Shown here in pieces: positions 1-9,958 of a stretch of 64,000 nt of DNA. This stretch comes from M55B127 sp034521955. GTDB lineage: Bacteria; Bacillota; Halanaerobiia; Halanaerobiales; M55B127. Position numbers and translations under genes: made by a program. The stretch lies in NCBI GenBank assembly GCA_034521955.1, contig JAXHLT010000003.1, forward strand, positions 868,001 to 932,000, given 5' to 3'. The stretch's first letter is position 1. Every line of letters begins with the position of its first letter. Below the pieces are notes generated by a model. It saw only the letters and a list, made by a program, of their open reading frames with translations. It did not search any database and was not told the origin of the DNA.

Positions 1-1325
1 TCAGGATTATCAATATATTTACCTTTGTTATCTGGATCCCATTTAGAAAATCTAAACCAAATATCTTCTCTGATACCTAAAGTATCCATGATATAGTCAA
101 TTAAATTAATTACTCCTTTAAACTCTTCTTCTAACTGTTCGGGTGTTACAATTAGGTGGCCTTCTGAAATTGTAAACTGTCTTACCCTAATTAAACCGTG
201 CATTTCACCGGAAGCTTCATTTCTAAACAGTGGTGATGTTTCAGAGTATCTAATCGGTAAATCCCTGTAACTTCTAAGTTTTGAGTTATATATTGTAAAC
301 TGGTAAGGACAGGTCATTGGTCTAAGGGCTAATACTTCTTCATCTTCCTTATCTTCATCACCAATGATAAACATATCATCTTTATAATGATCCCAATGTC
401 CTGAAACTTCGTAAAGATCTTTTTTAGCCATAAAAGGTGTTTTTGTCATTTTGTAGCCTCTTTTTTCTTCTTCATCTTCTACAAAACGCTGTAGGATTTG
501 AACAACTTTAGCACCTTTTGGTTTAAGTAATGGTAAACCCTGCCCTATTATATCTGAAGTCATAAATAAATCAAGTTCTCTACCTAACTTGTTATGATCT
601 CTTTTTTTAGCCTCTTCAATCTGCTCTAGATACTTTTCTAATTCTTTTTCTTTTCTAAAAGAAGTACCGTAAATTCTCTGAAGCATCTTATTGTTTTCAT
701 CTCCACGCCAGTATGCTCCAGCGGTATTTAATAGTTTAAATGAGCTAATCATTCCTGTTGAAGGAAGGTGTGGTCCACGACAGAGATCGATAAAATCTCC
801 CTGTATATAGAAACTTACAGTATCATCATCTAAATCTTCTATAAGTTCCACCTTATATTTTTCTCCCTTTTCTTTCATGAAATCAATTGCCTCTTCTTTA
901 GGCATCTCTTTTCTTTTGATTTCATAGTCTTTTTCAATAATTTTTTCCATTTCTTCTTCGATTTCTTCTAGATCATCTGTACTTAATCCCTGATCTAAAT
1001 CAAAGTCATAGTAAAATCCATCATCAATTGTTGGTCCTATTGCTAGCTTTGCTTTAGGATAAAGACGTAAAACTGCATGTGCCATTACATGTGAAGAGGT
1101 ATGTCGATAAATATCTAACCCTTCCTTAGAATCAATGGTTATAATATTTAGTTTAACATCATCTTCAATTAAATAACCAGCATCTACTTTTTGGCCGTCT
1201 ACAACACCGGCTACTGCATCTCTACCCAATCCTGTTCCAATTGAATATGCAACTTCTTTGACTGTTTTTTTATCGTCAAATTCTAATATACTTCCATCAG
1301 GAAGTTCTACTTTAATCTCACTCAC
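1..1325 (-). CDS. thrS: Threonyl-tRNA synthetase, 3' end outside window
   Basis: Charges tRNA-Thr with threonine in the cytoplasm. Reading the minus strand from a GTG start (AGGGGG ribosome site about 8 nt upstream) gives about 441 residues. They begin with a TGS domain (start MSEIKVELPDG), followed by the editing-domain region (HTSSHVMAHAV) and the start of the class II catalytic core, with the zinc/substrate segment RPMTCPYQ near residue 375. The family is about 640 residues long, so the last third, including motif 3 and the anticodon-binding domain, lies beyond position 1. A T-box leader directly upstream agrees with the identity. No internal stop or frameshift is visible in the part present. 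Confidence 0.97.
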   Translation of the reverse strand, partial: MSEIKVELPDGSILEFDDKKTVKEVAYSIGTGLGRDAVAGVVDGQKVDAGYLIEDDVKLNIITIDSKEGLDIYRHTSSHVMAHAVLRLYPKAKLAIGPTIDDGFYYDFDLDQGLSTDDLEEIEEEMEKIIEKDYEIKRKEMPKEEAIDFMKEKGEKYKVELIEDLDDDTVSFYIQGDFIDLCRGPHLPSTGMISSFKLLNTAGAYWRGDENNKMLQRIYGTSFRKEKELEKYLEQIEEAKKRDHNKLGRELDLFMTSDIIGQGLPLLKPKGAKVVQILQRFVEDEEEKRGYKMTKTPFMAKKDLYEVSGHWDHYKDDMFIIGDEDKEDEEVLALRPMTCPYQFTIYNSKLRSYRDLPIRYSETSPLFRNEASGEMHGLIRVRQFTISEGHLIVTPEQLEEEFKGVINLIDYIMDTLGIREDIWFRFSKWDPDNKGKYIDNP

Positions 1326-1351
1326 CTTAATTTCCCCCTTTTGTATAAAAT

Positions 1352-1600
1352 AAAAAAAGGCCTAACTCATCTATTTCTAGAGACGAATTAAGCCGCGGTT
1401 CCACTCTAATTGGATAAACCCTCTTAAAAGTAATAACGGTTATTAACCGGATAGATTTACTAATTTGGTTCAACCTATCAGCTCCAAGGTGGTCTTCAAT
1501 TAACTCTTAAATTCAGATACTTTCAGCCAAAGGTATCTTTCTCTTTTGAATTTAATAAGTAATTTACTTTCCTTATCTTAGCTTTTAAAAGTATAATATT
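1352..1600 (-). promoter_or_regulatory. T-box riboswitch (tRNA-Thr sensing) upstream of thrS
   Basis: The minus strand carries the T-box core GTGGAACCGCGG (1393-1404). This is followed by a 14-bp terminator stem (1359-1372 with 1381-1394, including G-U pairs) and a run of seven Ts. Upstream lies a stem I region in which a tandem ACC (1488-1493) could be the threonine specifier. Uncharged tRNA-Thr would pair with the core and favour antitermination. The leader ends about 27 nt before the thrS start. Confidence 0.93.
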
Positions 1601-1607
1601 TTACTTA

Positions 1608-1636
1608 ATTATATTAAGTTCATGGATTATTGTCAA
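1608..1636 (-). promoter_or_regulatory. Consensus sigma-A promoter for the T-box/thrS transcript
   Basis: Minus-strand TTGACA (1636-1631), 17-bp spacer, TATAAT (1613-1608). Both hexamers match the consensus exactly. The promoter sits just before the T-box leader. Confidence 0.9.
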
Positions 1637-1672
1637 GGGTTTGGGTTATTAATAAAAGGTAATTTTACTATA

Positions 1673-2272
1673 CTAAATCAAATATACTAAAAGCAGTTGC
1701 CCTAGACCAATAATAAAACCTATTACCCCACCTAAATACTCAATATGTTTTAATTCCCGGTCAGCAATCTCTAAAACTATCTCTTCAACTTTTATTAACG
1801 GAAATGATTTTATCTTTTCCTCAATCATTTCTTTTAAGTCTACTTCATCTTTGATCTGATTAGCAAAATTATCAACCCAACTATCAAAGTTGTTATCAAT
1901 TTCATCCTGTACGATTTCTGTTAATATCTCACGGCTGATATCTTTTAACATCTTGGGCATTACATACTTAAAGTTTTTATTGATCTTTTTTTCAATAGTT
2001 TCTTTAATAATTATATTCAACTCATCTTTAATAAGTTCTTTATCAAACTCTTCAATGATAGAATCAATGGAAAGTAAGTTGCTTTCTATTGATTCAGCAA
2101 TACTCACTGCCAGTTCATCTCTTCTTGAAGGTAAGAGCCCTTGGATAGATATATTTAGAAGCGGTATCTTAATCGGTTGTAAAGGTCTAAACAGCATTTT
2201 AACTGCAATATAGTTTGTAAAGTAACCAATTACGGCACCTATTATAGGTATTAAAAAATAGTAATAATTCAT
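1673..2272 (-). CDS. DUF445 family membrane protein (YheB-like)
   Basis: 199 residues. The start matches the DUF445 family: a hydrophobic helix ending GYFTNYIAVKMLFRP, then GLLPSRRDELA. The centre is a charged amphipathic region (about residues 55-165), and a second membrane helix ends the protein (GFIIGLGQLLLVYLI), so both ends should be in the membrane with the middle outside the bilayer. The family has no settled function; the Bacillus member is linked to spore or envelope biology. Start ATG with AAGGAG about 8 nt upstream. Intact. Confidence 0.85.
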   Translation of the reverse strand: MNYYYFLIPIIGAVIGYFTNYIAVKMLFRPLQPIKIPLLNISIQGLLPSRRDELAVSIAESIESNLLSIDSIIEEFDKELIKDELNIIIKETIEKKINKNFKYVMPKMLKDISREILTEIVQDEIDNNFDSWVDNFANQIKDEVDLKEMIEEKIKSFPLIKVEEIVLEIADRELKHIEYLGGVIGFIIGLGQLLLVYLI

Positions 2273-2290
2273 AATTTTCTCCTTTAAAAT

Positions 2291-2313
2291 AAAAAATTCC
2301 CGATAACCGGGAT
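2291..2313 (-). terminator. Terminator after the tRNA pair
   Basis: Minus-strand stem TCCCG/CGGGA with a 5-nt loop, followed by six Ts. It lies just past the 3' end of tRNA-Val. Confidence 0.65.
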
Positions 2314-2327
2314 CATTTGCTTTATTA

Positions 2328-2404
2328 TGGTGTGGGTAAGTGGATTCGAACCACTGGCCTCTACGATGTCAACGTAGCACTCTGACCAACTGAGCTATAC
2401 CCAC
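2328..2404 (-). tRNA. tRNA-Val (anticodon GAC)
   Basis: Full cloverleaf on the minus strand. The acceptor stem GTGGGTA pairs with TACCCAC, the discriminator is A, and CCA is encoded. Anticodon stem CTACG/CGTAG encloses the loop TTGACAT, so the anticodon is GAC, reading GUC/GUU. The T loop TTCGAAT is normal. It is transcribed after tRNA-Leu, 7 nt away. Confidence 0.96.
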
Positions 2405-2411
2405 TTAAAGA

Positions 2412-2500
2412 TGGTGCCGGGGATCGGGCTCGAACCGATACGGGAAAAAATTCCCACCGGATTTTAAGTCCGATGCGTCTGCCAATTCCGCCACCCCGGC
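2412..2500 (-). tRNA. tRNA-Leu (anticodon TAA)
   Basis: Class II tRNA on the minus strand with a long variable arm. Acceptor GCCGGGG pairs with CCCCGGC, and ACCA is encoded at the 3' end. The anticodon loop CTTAAAA gives TAA, reading UUA, the main Leu codon in an AT-rich genome. First gene of the two-tRNA unit. Confidence 0.96.
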
Positions 2501-2587
2501 ATCACAACTTTTATTAAGTTACAACAATAAATATTATAGCATTAGGGTTATGTGCTGTCAAGTAGTTAAGCTTGGTTTATTAAAAAA

Positions 2588-3247
2588 CTAATCATCACTC
2601 ATAACTTCTGAAATATTTTTTTCTACATGAAACTTTTGTACTATTTTCCACTGATCTCCTAAAACAGGAGTTAAAATTGGTAAATTTTCTAATGAACTAA
2701 TTTTAATATAGTTCATTGATTTAGTTTTCTTAAAATTATCTAAATAATATTTTCCAATAAAGCTATTTAGATAAAGGGATAAATATTGAGGGATTACTTG
2801 ATCATTATTAACCCTGATCCTTGCAATATCATTATAGTAATACATATCTTTTATATCTGATGTTACTACTGTAGATGGTCCTACTTTTCCTTTGATTCTA
2901 ATTAGAATATCATTAGTTTGTAACACTCTTTTTTTAAAATCACCTTTGATTTCTAATTTTTTCTTGTTCTCTGTTATATCCATAACCTTTATATTCTTAC
3001 CCTTTATTAGAAAGTTTTGATCAATTTTATCCAAATCTCTGTGTTGAAGACCGGATAGAATTTGATCTGAAAATTTAGATAAAACAGTAATGTTTTTATC
3101 ATCGAGTCTATTTAAGTTAGCTATAATTAGCTTATTTAAGTCATCTTGATTTGTATTGATATTTTTTAAAATACTTTTATCAATTTTAAAAATTTTTTCA
3201 AATATACTGTCTATTTTATCAAATAATATGTTTTCCATGATTTCCAT
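2588..3247 (-). CDS. Orphan type I restriction specificity-like (HsdS half) protein
   Basis: 219 residues. The second half has the target-recognition-domain pattern of HsdS: TNDILIRIKGKVGPS, then DIARIRVN, IPQYLSLYLNS and MNYIKISSLENLPI. The first 80 residues are helical and charged. Normal HsdS has two such domains in about 400 residues; this has one and no hsdM or hsdR neighbour. It may be a stand-alone DNA-binding protein rather than a restriction subunit. Start ATG with GAGGTG upstream; a second in-frame ATG at residue 4 is also possible. No frameshift seen. Confidence 0.65.
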   Translation of the reverse strand: MEIMENILFDKIDSIFEKIFKIDKSILKNINTNQDDLNKLIIANLNRLDDKNITVLSKFSDQILSGLQHRDLDKIDQNFLIKGKNIKVMDITENKKKLEIKGDFKKRVLQTNDILIRIKGKVGPSTVVTSDIKDMYYYNDIARIRVNNDQVIPQYLSLYLNSFIGKYYLDNFKKTKSMNYIKISSLENLPILTPVLGDQWKIVQKFHVEKNISEVMSDD

Positions 3248-3345
3248 CCGCTCTTCACCTCTATAAGATTATATCATTTATTTATTGGAAAATAAATTAA
3301 AAAAGCTCAATTATTGTATAATATCAATTTATTTCAAATTTTCAC

Positions 3346-3374
3346 TTGTCAAAGGTGAAATTCTATGTTATTAT
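3346..3374 (+). promoter_or_regulatory. Promoter of the alcohol dehydrogenase gene
   Basis: TTGTCA at 3346-3351, 17-bp spacer, TATTAT at 3369-3374, about 48 nt before the chosen start codon. Confidence 0.65.
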
Positions 3375-3422
3375 ACTTGTGAAAGAAATAACAAACTAAT
3401 AAATCTTAAGGAGATGATATAT

Positions 3423-4565
3423 ATGAATTCATTTTTAATTCCACCTGAAGTACATTTTAATGAAGATTCACTTGATTATTTAACCAATCTTGAAGGAAAA
3501 AAAGCTGTATTGGTTACCGGTGGTAGTTCAATGGAACGTTTTGGTTTTTTAGATAAAACACAAGAACTTCTATCTGAAGCTGGTATTGATAGTATTATTA
3601 TTGATGGTGTAGAACCAAATCCATCTGTTAAAACTGTTCTTGAAGGTAAAGAAAAAATGTTAGACTATCAACCGGATTGGGTTATTGCAATCGGTGGTGG
3701 TTCTGCTCTAGATGCCGCAAAAATTATGTGGGCATTTTATGAACACCCTGATTTAGAGTTTGAAGATATTATAGAAGTTGGATCTATACCTACTTTAAGA
3801 AATAAGGCTAAGTTTATTGCTATACCATCTACTAGTGGTACTGCATCAGAGATTACTGCTTTTTCTGTTATAACAGATACTGAGAAAAAAATTAAGTATC
3901 CAATCGTTTCACCGGAGATTATTCCTGATATAGCAATCATTGATCCACAAATACCTGCTACAATGCCTTCACATATTACAGCTAATACAGGTATGGACGT
4001 TTTGGCACATGCTGTTGAGTCCTTTGTATCAACTAATGCAAGTGAATATACTAATCCATTAGCATTAAGGGCTATTGAATTGGTTTTTGAATACTTACCT
4101 AAAGCTGTTGAAGATGGTGATGATATGGAAGCAAGAGAAAAAATGCATAATGCTTCTACAATGGCAGGAATGGCCTTTTCAAACTCATCATTAGGTATTA
4201 TTCACAGTCTGGCCCATAAGATTGGTGGAGAACTACACATTACTCATGGACTTGCTAATGCAATCTTATTACCTTATGTTATTCAGTATAACTGTGAATC
4301 AGCAAAAGATAGATTTGAGATAATTGAGAACCGCTTAGGTATTGAAAACCTATCAGATGCAATCTGTAAGTTAAATAAAGAGGTTGGTATTCCAACATCC
4401 TTTAACCAAATAGATTGGTTAGACTATACAGATAAAGACTTTGAAAATATTGTTGATAGAATGTCAGAAAATGCACTTGAAGATCCTTGTACATTAACTA
4501 ATCCAAAAGAACCTACAGTAGAAGATATGAAAGAAATCTATATTAAATCTTACTATGGAAAATAA
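3423..4565 (+). CDS. Iron-containing alcohol dehydrogenase
   Basis: 380 residues, group III (Fe-type) alcohol dehydrogenase, which interconverts alcohols and aldehydes with NAD(P)H in fermentation. The nucleotide loop is GGGSALDAAK. Metal ligands are visible as Asp/His in TGMDVLAHAVES and two His in HSLAHKIGGELHITHG. The reading frame is open upstream, but the ATG at 3423 has AAGGAG 9 nt before it and gives the family's usual length, so the 46 extra residues are left out. Substrate cannot be read from sequence; butanol or 1,3-propanediol dehydrogenases are the nearest types. Monocistronic, with its own promoter and terminator. Confidence 0.9.
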   Translation: MNSFLIPPEVHFNEDSLDYLTNLEGKKAVLVTGGSSMERFGFLDKTQELLSEAGIDSIIIDGVEPNPSVKTVLEGKEKMLDYQPDWVIAIGGGSALDAAKIMWAFYEHPDLEFEDIIEVGSIPTLRNKAKFIAIPSTSGTASEITAFSVITDTEKKIKYPIVSPEIIPDIAIIDPQIPATMPSHITANTGMDVLAHAVESFVSTNASEYTNPLALRAIELVFEYLPKAVEDGDDMEAREKMHNASTMAGMAFSNSSLGIIHSLAHKIGGELHITHGLANAILLPYVIQYNCESAKDRFEIIENRLGIENLSDAICKLNKEVGIPTSFNQIDWLDYTDKDFENIVDRMSENALEDPCTLTNPKEPTVEDMKEIYIKSYYGK

Positions 4566-4615
4566 TATTATTTGTCTATCTTTGTGAATTAAATTACTTT
4601 ATTATATTATTTTAT

Positions 4616-4643
4616 ACCACCCTTAAAATTGGGTGGTTTTTTC
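4616..4643 (+). terminator. Rho-independent terminator of the alcohol dehydrogenase gene
   Basis: Stem ACCACCC/GGGTGGT with an 8-nt loop, followed by a T-rich tail. Confidence 0.9.
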
Positions 4644-5017
4644 TTTTTTATTTATATTTTTTCAACAAAAGCTATTTAAGTATACTGAAATAGTAGTCTA
4701 TATTATTTTTTACATCTGTTTTTCTCTTTCAAAGACCATAAAATAAAATGTAGAAATAATTAAACCAAATGAAATAATTTAAATTAATAATAGTACAATG
4801 AAGAAACGAGTAAATTTCTTATTTAATATATCACAAATTGAGAGCTTATCCATCATTTTATCCTTCATTTAATATTTTAAAAATAATTTGATTAATTTAC
4901 ATAATATTGTTTTTTTATAGTTTAATATAAAATTAATTTTACCTTTATAAATATAAAACATCTATTGTCATTTTGCTAATAGATGTTTTTAAACTATATT
5001 TATCTAACTAACAATAT
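4644..5017. other. Intergenic region with one 11-bp hairpin
   Basis: No open frame worth calling. The only structure is a perfect 11-bp inverted repeat, 4956-4966 with 4978-4988, followed on the minus strand by TTTTATATTT. It probably terminates the minus-strand HD-GYP gene ending at 5018. Confidence 0.5.
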
Positions 5018-6427
5018 TTATAGTTCTTTTAATAATTTAATAAATTCCTTTGCTAAATTAGGATCAAACTGGGTTTTAGAACATTTATTCATTTCTTCAA
5101 TTGCTTCCATTTTAGTCATCTTTCTTTTATAAACTTTGTCATGTGTCATAACATCATATGCATCAACAATATTTATTATACGGGCTAATAATGGGATCTC
5201 ATCCTCTTTTAATCCTTTTGGATAACCTTGGCCGTTCCAATGCTCATGATGTGCTAATATATCTTGAGCTATATGTGAAAATTCTTTAACTTCAGAACAT
5301 ATCCTATAACCAGTTGATGGGTGTTCTTTTAATTTTAAGCCAATCATTATTTGTAAGTTTATTTTTTTTATTTAATATTTCTTTAGGAATAGTTATTTTT
5401 CCAATATCATGTAGAATTGCCAATAATGCTAACCTATTTAATTCTGAAGTAGAAAGATTTATTTTTTTTCCTAATTTTATTGCCAGTTTGCTCATTCTTT
5501 CCCCGTGTTCTTTAGTTTCATCACCGGATTCTTGTAAAGTTGAAAGCAAAGAATTTACAATATGACTACTGGAACTTTGTTTGTTTAATAATTTATCTTT
5601 ATACATCATATCCTCAGCTTGTTTAAAAAGATAATTGATATCCACGTTAAAACTCTTTTTTATAGCATAACCAACTGATAAAGATAAGGGGATCTCTTGG
5701 TCAAAATCTAATTGAACATTATAATCAATGCTTTTTATTCTATTAACTATTTTTTCAACCTTTTTTTCTGATAACTTAGATATCAATATTACAAATTCAT
5801 CTCCACCCCATCTAGCAATGATATCCTCATCTCTAAATATATCATTTAATAACTCGGCAGTTTTTATCAAAAACTTATCACCTGTTTTATGTCCATAACT
5901 ATCATTTATTATCTTTAAACCATTCAAATCTATCATTATCATACTTAAGGGAAGTTGTCGTTTTACATCCAGTCTCTCAATTTCAGCATCTAAAAACTCA
6001 CGATTATATAATCCTGTTAAACTATCATGAAAAGAAATATATTTTATTTTTTCTTCTCTCATTTTTAACTCAGTTATATTAGTCATAAATCCCCTTAATT
6101 TTATAGGTTTATTTGATTCCATTACAACAATTACTTCATCTCTTAACCAAATATACCCATCATCCTTTTTTTGAATCTATATTCAAAAATATGATTTTGA
6201 CCTTTTGAAGCACATTCAAAACAATACTCTTTTGCCCAAGTTCTATCTTCTTCATGTATGTTGTTTACCCAGAAATCTAATCCGATCCATTCTTCGGGTT
6301 CATAACCTAAAATATCTTTCACTTGAGGTGAAACATATTCCCAATTATCATTTTCAATATCATACTCCCATATAATAGCATTCACTGTTTCTACAATATC
6401 TTTTAAATTGTTTAATTTTATATTCAT
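5018..6427 (-). pseudogene. PAS-GGDEF-HD-GYP c-di-GMP enzyme, two frameshifts
   Basis: Three reading frames on the minus strand join into one protein of about 470 residues. A PAS domain (6427 to about 6150) is followed by GGDEF (RDED inhibitory site five residues before GGDEF, motif ARWGGDEF) and HD-GYP (HDIGK; HHEHWNGQGYP, with N where most members have D). The first break is in an A7 run near 6170; the second is one extra A in an A4 near 5327. If intact it would both make and degrade c-di-GMP in the cytoplasm. As read, it would stop inside the PAS domain. Either a true pseudogene or base-call errors. Confidence 0.85.
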
Positions 6428-6509
6428 ATTTATCCTGCTTCCTATTTTCCTAAAATGTAATAGAAATATAATTTCTGATAGAAAATAAAAAAGTATATCT
6501 TTTTATTTT

Positions 6510-7277
6510 CTATACTATTTCTGCTAATGTAGTTAAGATTACTTTTTCATTATTTATTTCTAAAATTTTTGAATATAATTGGGCTTTTAATAATTTTCCA
6601 TCATTTGTTTTTATTTCTGTTAAGACAGATACTTCACCATTACTTGCTAGTTTATTAAAATAATAATTATAAAATGGGGATTTCATATTATGGTTAACAA
6701 TATCTGTTAACTTCATCTTTAAGATATTATTCTTATCATATCCGAGTTTTTTTATTACTATGTTATTATACTCATCAAAATTATAAAATTCCTTATTCTC
6801 AAAATCAATTTTGTGTATCAATAACATAACATTAATATTATTAAATATCTTTTGATACTTATCATTCTGATGGAATGATTTAATTGTTAATTGTCTAGTT
6901 TTTAATAAACTTCTTATTCTACTTCTTAAGACATCTTTTTTTACAGGTGTTAAAACATATTCATCTATAATATTTATCATCTTACTTGTATAGTCTACAA
7001 CGTCATCTCTTTTGTGTAATAATATCACCGGTAATAGTATTGGCAATTGATCATCTTTTAGTTTTTTAATTTTAGTATAGTTGATCTGATAATTAAAATT
7101 ATCTGCTAATATTAGATCGTATTTATTATTCTCTTTGATATTGTTAAAGGTTAGATGATTTGAATCAAGAAATTTTGATAATAAATCTGCATTTCTATTA
7201 TTTTCCATTAACAGTAGTATTTTGGCATTTTCAATTTTTATATTATTAAAAGAAACAGAATTATTATTTGTAGTCAT
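6510..7277 (-). CDS. Receiver-like plus PAS protein without output domain
   Basis: 255 residues from the ATG at 7277 (AGGTGA 5 nt upstream). The first 125 residues resemble the receiver-like start of the protein encoded at 55236-56990: both share the pattern DE(Y/I)V.TP(V/I)K and L(L/R)SRI..LL. Acidic phospho-acceptor residues are not clear, so it may be a pseudo-receiver. The second half is PAS-like, with an ending similar to PAS signal-transfer segments. The paralogue continues into GGDEF and HD-GYP; this one stops. It follows a KaiC-like remnant, as its paralogue follows an intact KaiC-like gene, so it looks like a shortened relic of the same operon. Confidence 0.65.
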   Translation of the reverse strand: MTTNNNSVSFNNIKIENAKILLLMENNRNADLLSKFLDSNHLTFNNIKENNKYDLILADNFNYQINYTKIKKLKDDQLPILLPVILLHKRDDVVDYTSKMINIIDEYVLTPVKKDVLRSRIRSLLKTRQLTIKSFHQNDKYQKIFNNINVMLLIHKIDFENKEFYNFDEYNNIVIKKLGYDKNNILKMKLTDIVNHNMKSPFYNYYFNKLASNGEVSVLTEIKTNDGKLLKAQLYSKILEINNEKVILTTLAEIV

Positions 7278-7328
7278 TAAAATCACCTATATTCTATATT
7301 TATTAATCTAAAAACTCTAAATCATTTT

Positions 7329-7619
7329 TTAAGTACTCTTTTTGGGAGTTAAATCTAATATATACATATCATCTATCTCAAAATTAAAGTTTTTTGCATC
7401 TAATATCAACTCTTCTTTAGCCTCTTCAAGATTTATGAACATAGTCTTTTCATTATTTTTTAAACCTTGATCTAAAAAATGTAAACCTAAGGTTGTTTTA
7501 CCAGTACCCGGTCCCCCCATAATTAGATATGTCCTATTTTTTATAAATCCACCATTTAAAATTTTATCAAGTCCCTCTATACCACTTGATAATCTTTTAG
7601 ACTCAATAATTTTTCTCAC
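7329..7619 (-). pseudogene. Truncated KaiC-like RecA-fold ATPase (N-terminal piece)
   Basis: About 95 residues with the KaiC start (RLSSGIEGLDKILNGGF) and Walker A GGPGTGKTT. The sequence stops right after LDLTPKK, where the intact paralogue at 56990-58453 continues for about 400 residues. The remaining ATPase core, Walker B and the whole second RecA domain are missing, so it cannot work as an ATPase. A GTG at 7619 is the likely start, just after the stop of the upstream HD-GYP gene. The short gap to the receiver-PAS gene suggests an internal deletion. Confidence 0.8.
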
Positions 7620-7626
7620 TTTTTTA

Positions 7627-9846
7627 TTATTTATGAGAAAACAGTGTATCATTTTGTGATTCTAGCATAGTGATAAATTTGTTTACCAACATTTCATTGT
7701 GTTGTTTATTTTTTCCTTTTTTAAGCTCATCTATTGAATCATTATATGATAATGCATCACGATAAGCTCTATTTGAACGCATCGCATCCCAACAGTCAAC
7801 TAATGATATAAGTTGGGAAATTAAAGGAATATTATTATCCAGATAACCCTTCAGGATATCCACTACCATCCCAGTTTTCATGATGATAAAGAACATACTC
7901 TGCAAGGTCTGAAAGTTGTCTTGATCTCTTTAATGTTTCAAATGCCCATTTAGGATGATTCTTAATAACCTCAAATTCCTGGGTTGTTAATTTCCCTGGT
8001 TTACTTAAAATATCTGATGGTACAATTATTTTCCCGATATCATGAACAAGTCCTGCCCAATAAATCCTAGAAATTAATTCATCATCAAGCTTTAGATATT
8101 CAGCAAAATCACTTGCTAAAATTGCTACATTTTCAGAATGTCCAATAGTATATTGATCATGAAATTCAAGCATGTGTATCATAGATAAAGCTAGTTCTTT
8201 AGAAAACTTTCCTTTTAATTTATTGTAATTTTGTAACATATAAAAAGACTGAACTATATTATAAAAAGCCTTAAAAATTTCATATGAAAAATCTGAAAAA
8301 CTTTTGTCATTATCATAACTTATATCCAAACTTATACCACCAATTAATTCTTCATCAGATGTAATATTAAATAACATACTTTCCTTGACTGGAATTAAGT
8401 GTTTTTCAATATCTTCTTTACTTTCAAAATCATCTTTAAGTAATTCTTTGATAATGTCATTATTAATATCATATAATATACTGTAACTTTTAATCTTATT
8501 AAAATTATCAGTTCTCAAATTTAATTTGTTTAAATACTTTAAATCATGACCTTTTGTTGCGAGATAAACTACTTTACCATTTTCATATATATACACACTT
8601 CCATACTCAACTTCGGGTATTATTTCAAAAGCAGCTTCAAATAATTTTTTTAAAAATATAGTGTCTTTTTTAAAACTATATTTAGTTAATTCAGTTATAA
8701 TTTCAACTAATTTTTTCAACCTACTGTTTGCAATATCTAATTTTTTATTTTTTAATATAATTTGATTATATCTTTTTTAAGTTCCTTCTCTTTTTTGACT
8801 CTATCTGTTATATCTCTTGCAATAGTCAATATTAATTTTTTTCCTTTATAAACAAACAAATGTGATTTGTTTTCAACTGGATAAGTATGACCATTTTTTG
8901 TAACATGTTCTGTTACAAATTTAACATGATTATTTCTTATTAACTTCTCATATTTATCCTTATAAAAAGCATCATCATTTTTACTGCTGTCTATATCCTT
9001 AGGTTGCATCTCTAATAGTTCCTTTTCGGTATAACCTAACTGTTTAACAGCTTGCTCATTTACCATTTCAAAATTAGTAAATCCATTATCAGTAACACCA
9101 TGAACAAATAAAGCATCATCAACCTGGTTAAATAAAAATTCAAATTTATCCTTTTCTTCTGCAAGTTCAAATTTATATTTATCCTGTTCTTTTTTATAAT
9201 ACTCTATATTATCTAACCATTCATGTACCTTTTTGATTTGAATATTATGATAATTTTTAAAACTATCTATAGAAATATAATAAGGGTTTTCATATAATGT
9301 GTTTTGCCAAACCAAGTAAGGATGTAGTTCAATTACTGTTTTTAATAATCTTTCTTCATATAAATCAAACTGATATTTACACAGAGTTTTAATTGAATAT
9401 TCATCAAACAATTCTCTATCTATCTTTTTTTCATAATTTATTATTTTTTCTTGATTAAAATTCATGTCATTCAACCAACTTATTTCCCCAATTACATTAA
9501 GTGTTTTATAACCATCTTCTACAGCATTTTTGGCTTCATTTTTTATAATTTTTATTATTTTATTTGATTCTAAATCATTATTATAGATTTGATCTTTATT
9601 TAAAAATACAATTTGCTTTCTATAAATTTTAGATGTAATATCAATATTTTTCTTTTTTAAATATTTTTTGATTTTTTCAATAGAAATATTCCCTTCAATA
9701 TATACACATCTTTCATTATTTTCTATGGAGGCTATAATAAAATCTGAATCGATTTTAATACAATCTCCTTCTTTTTTATATATTGAAATTACATGGGACC
9801 CATTTTTTAATTCTTTAAATTGATCTTTTAGAGATTTTTTCTCCAT
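7627..9846 (-). pseudogene. MEDS-PAS-GAF-HD-GYP sensor phosphodiesterase, two frameshifts
   Basis: One gene in three frames. From the ATG at 9846 (AAGGAGG upstream) come a MEDS (DcmR-type sensory) domain of about 200 residues, a coiled linker and a PAS domain (about 245-365). Near 8768 the frame shifts; the next frame reads NQIILKNKKLDIANSRLKK into a GAF-like domain and then HD-GYP (HDIGK; HHENWDGSGYP). A second shift (one extra T near 7842) separates GYPEGLSG from NNIPLISQ and the C-terminal helices. MEDS domains are known in methanogen and methylotroph sensors; a link to HD-GYP suggests a ligand-controlled c-di-GMP phosphodiesterase. Confidence 0.8.
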
Positions 9847-9958
9847 GTCAAACCTCCTTGCTGTAATATTTATTATTAACCACATATATATACATTCTAT
9901 TAGTTGTAATGATTTTCCTTTTTATATTTTATTTTAAAACTTTAAAAGAAAATCTTCA

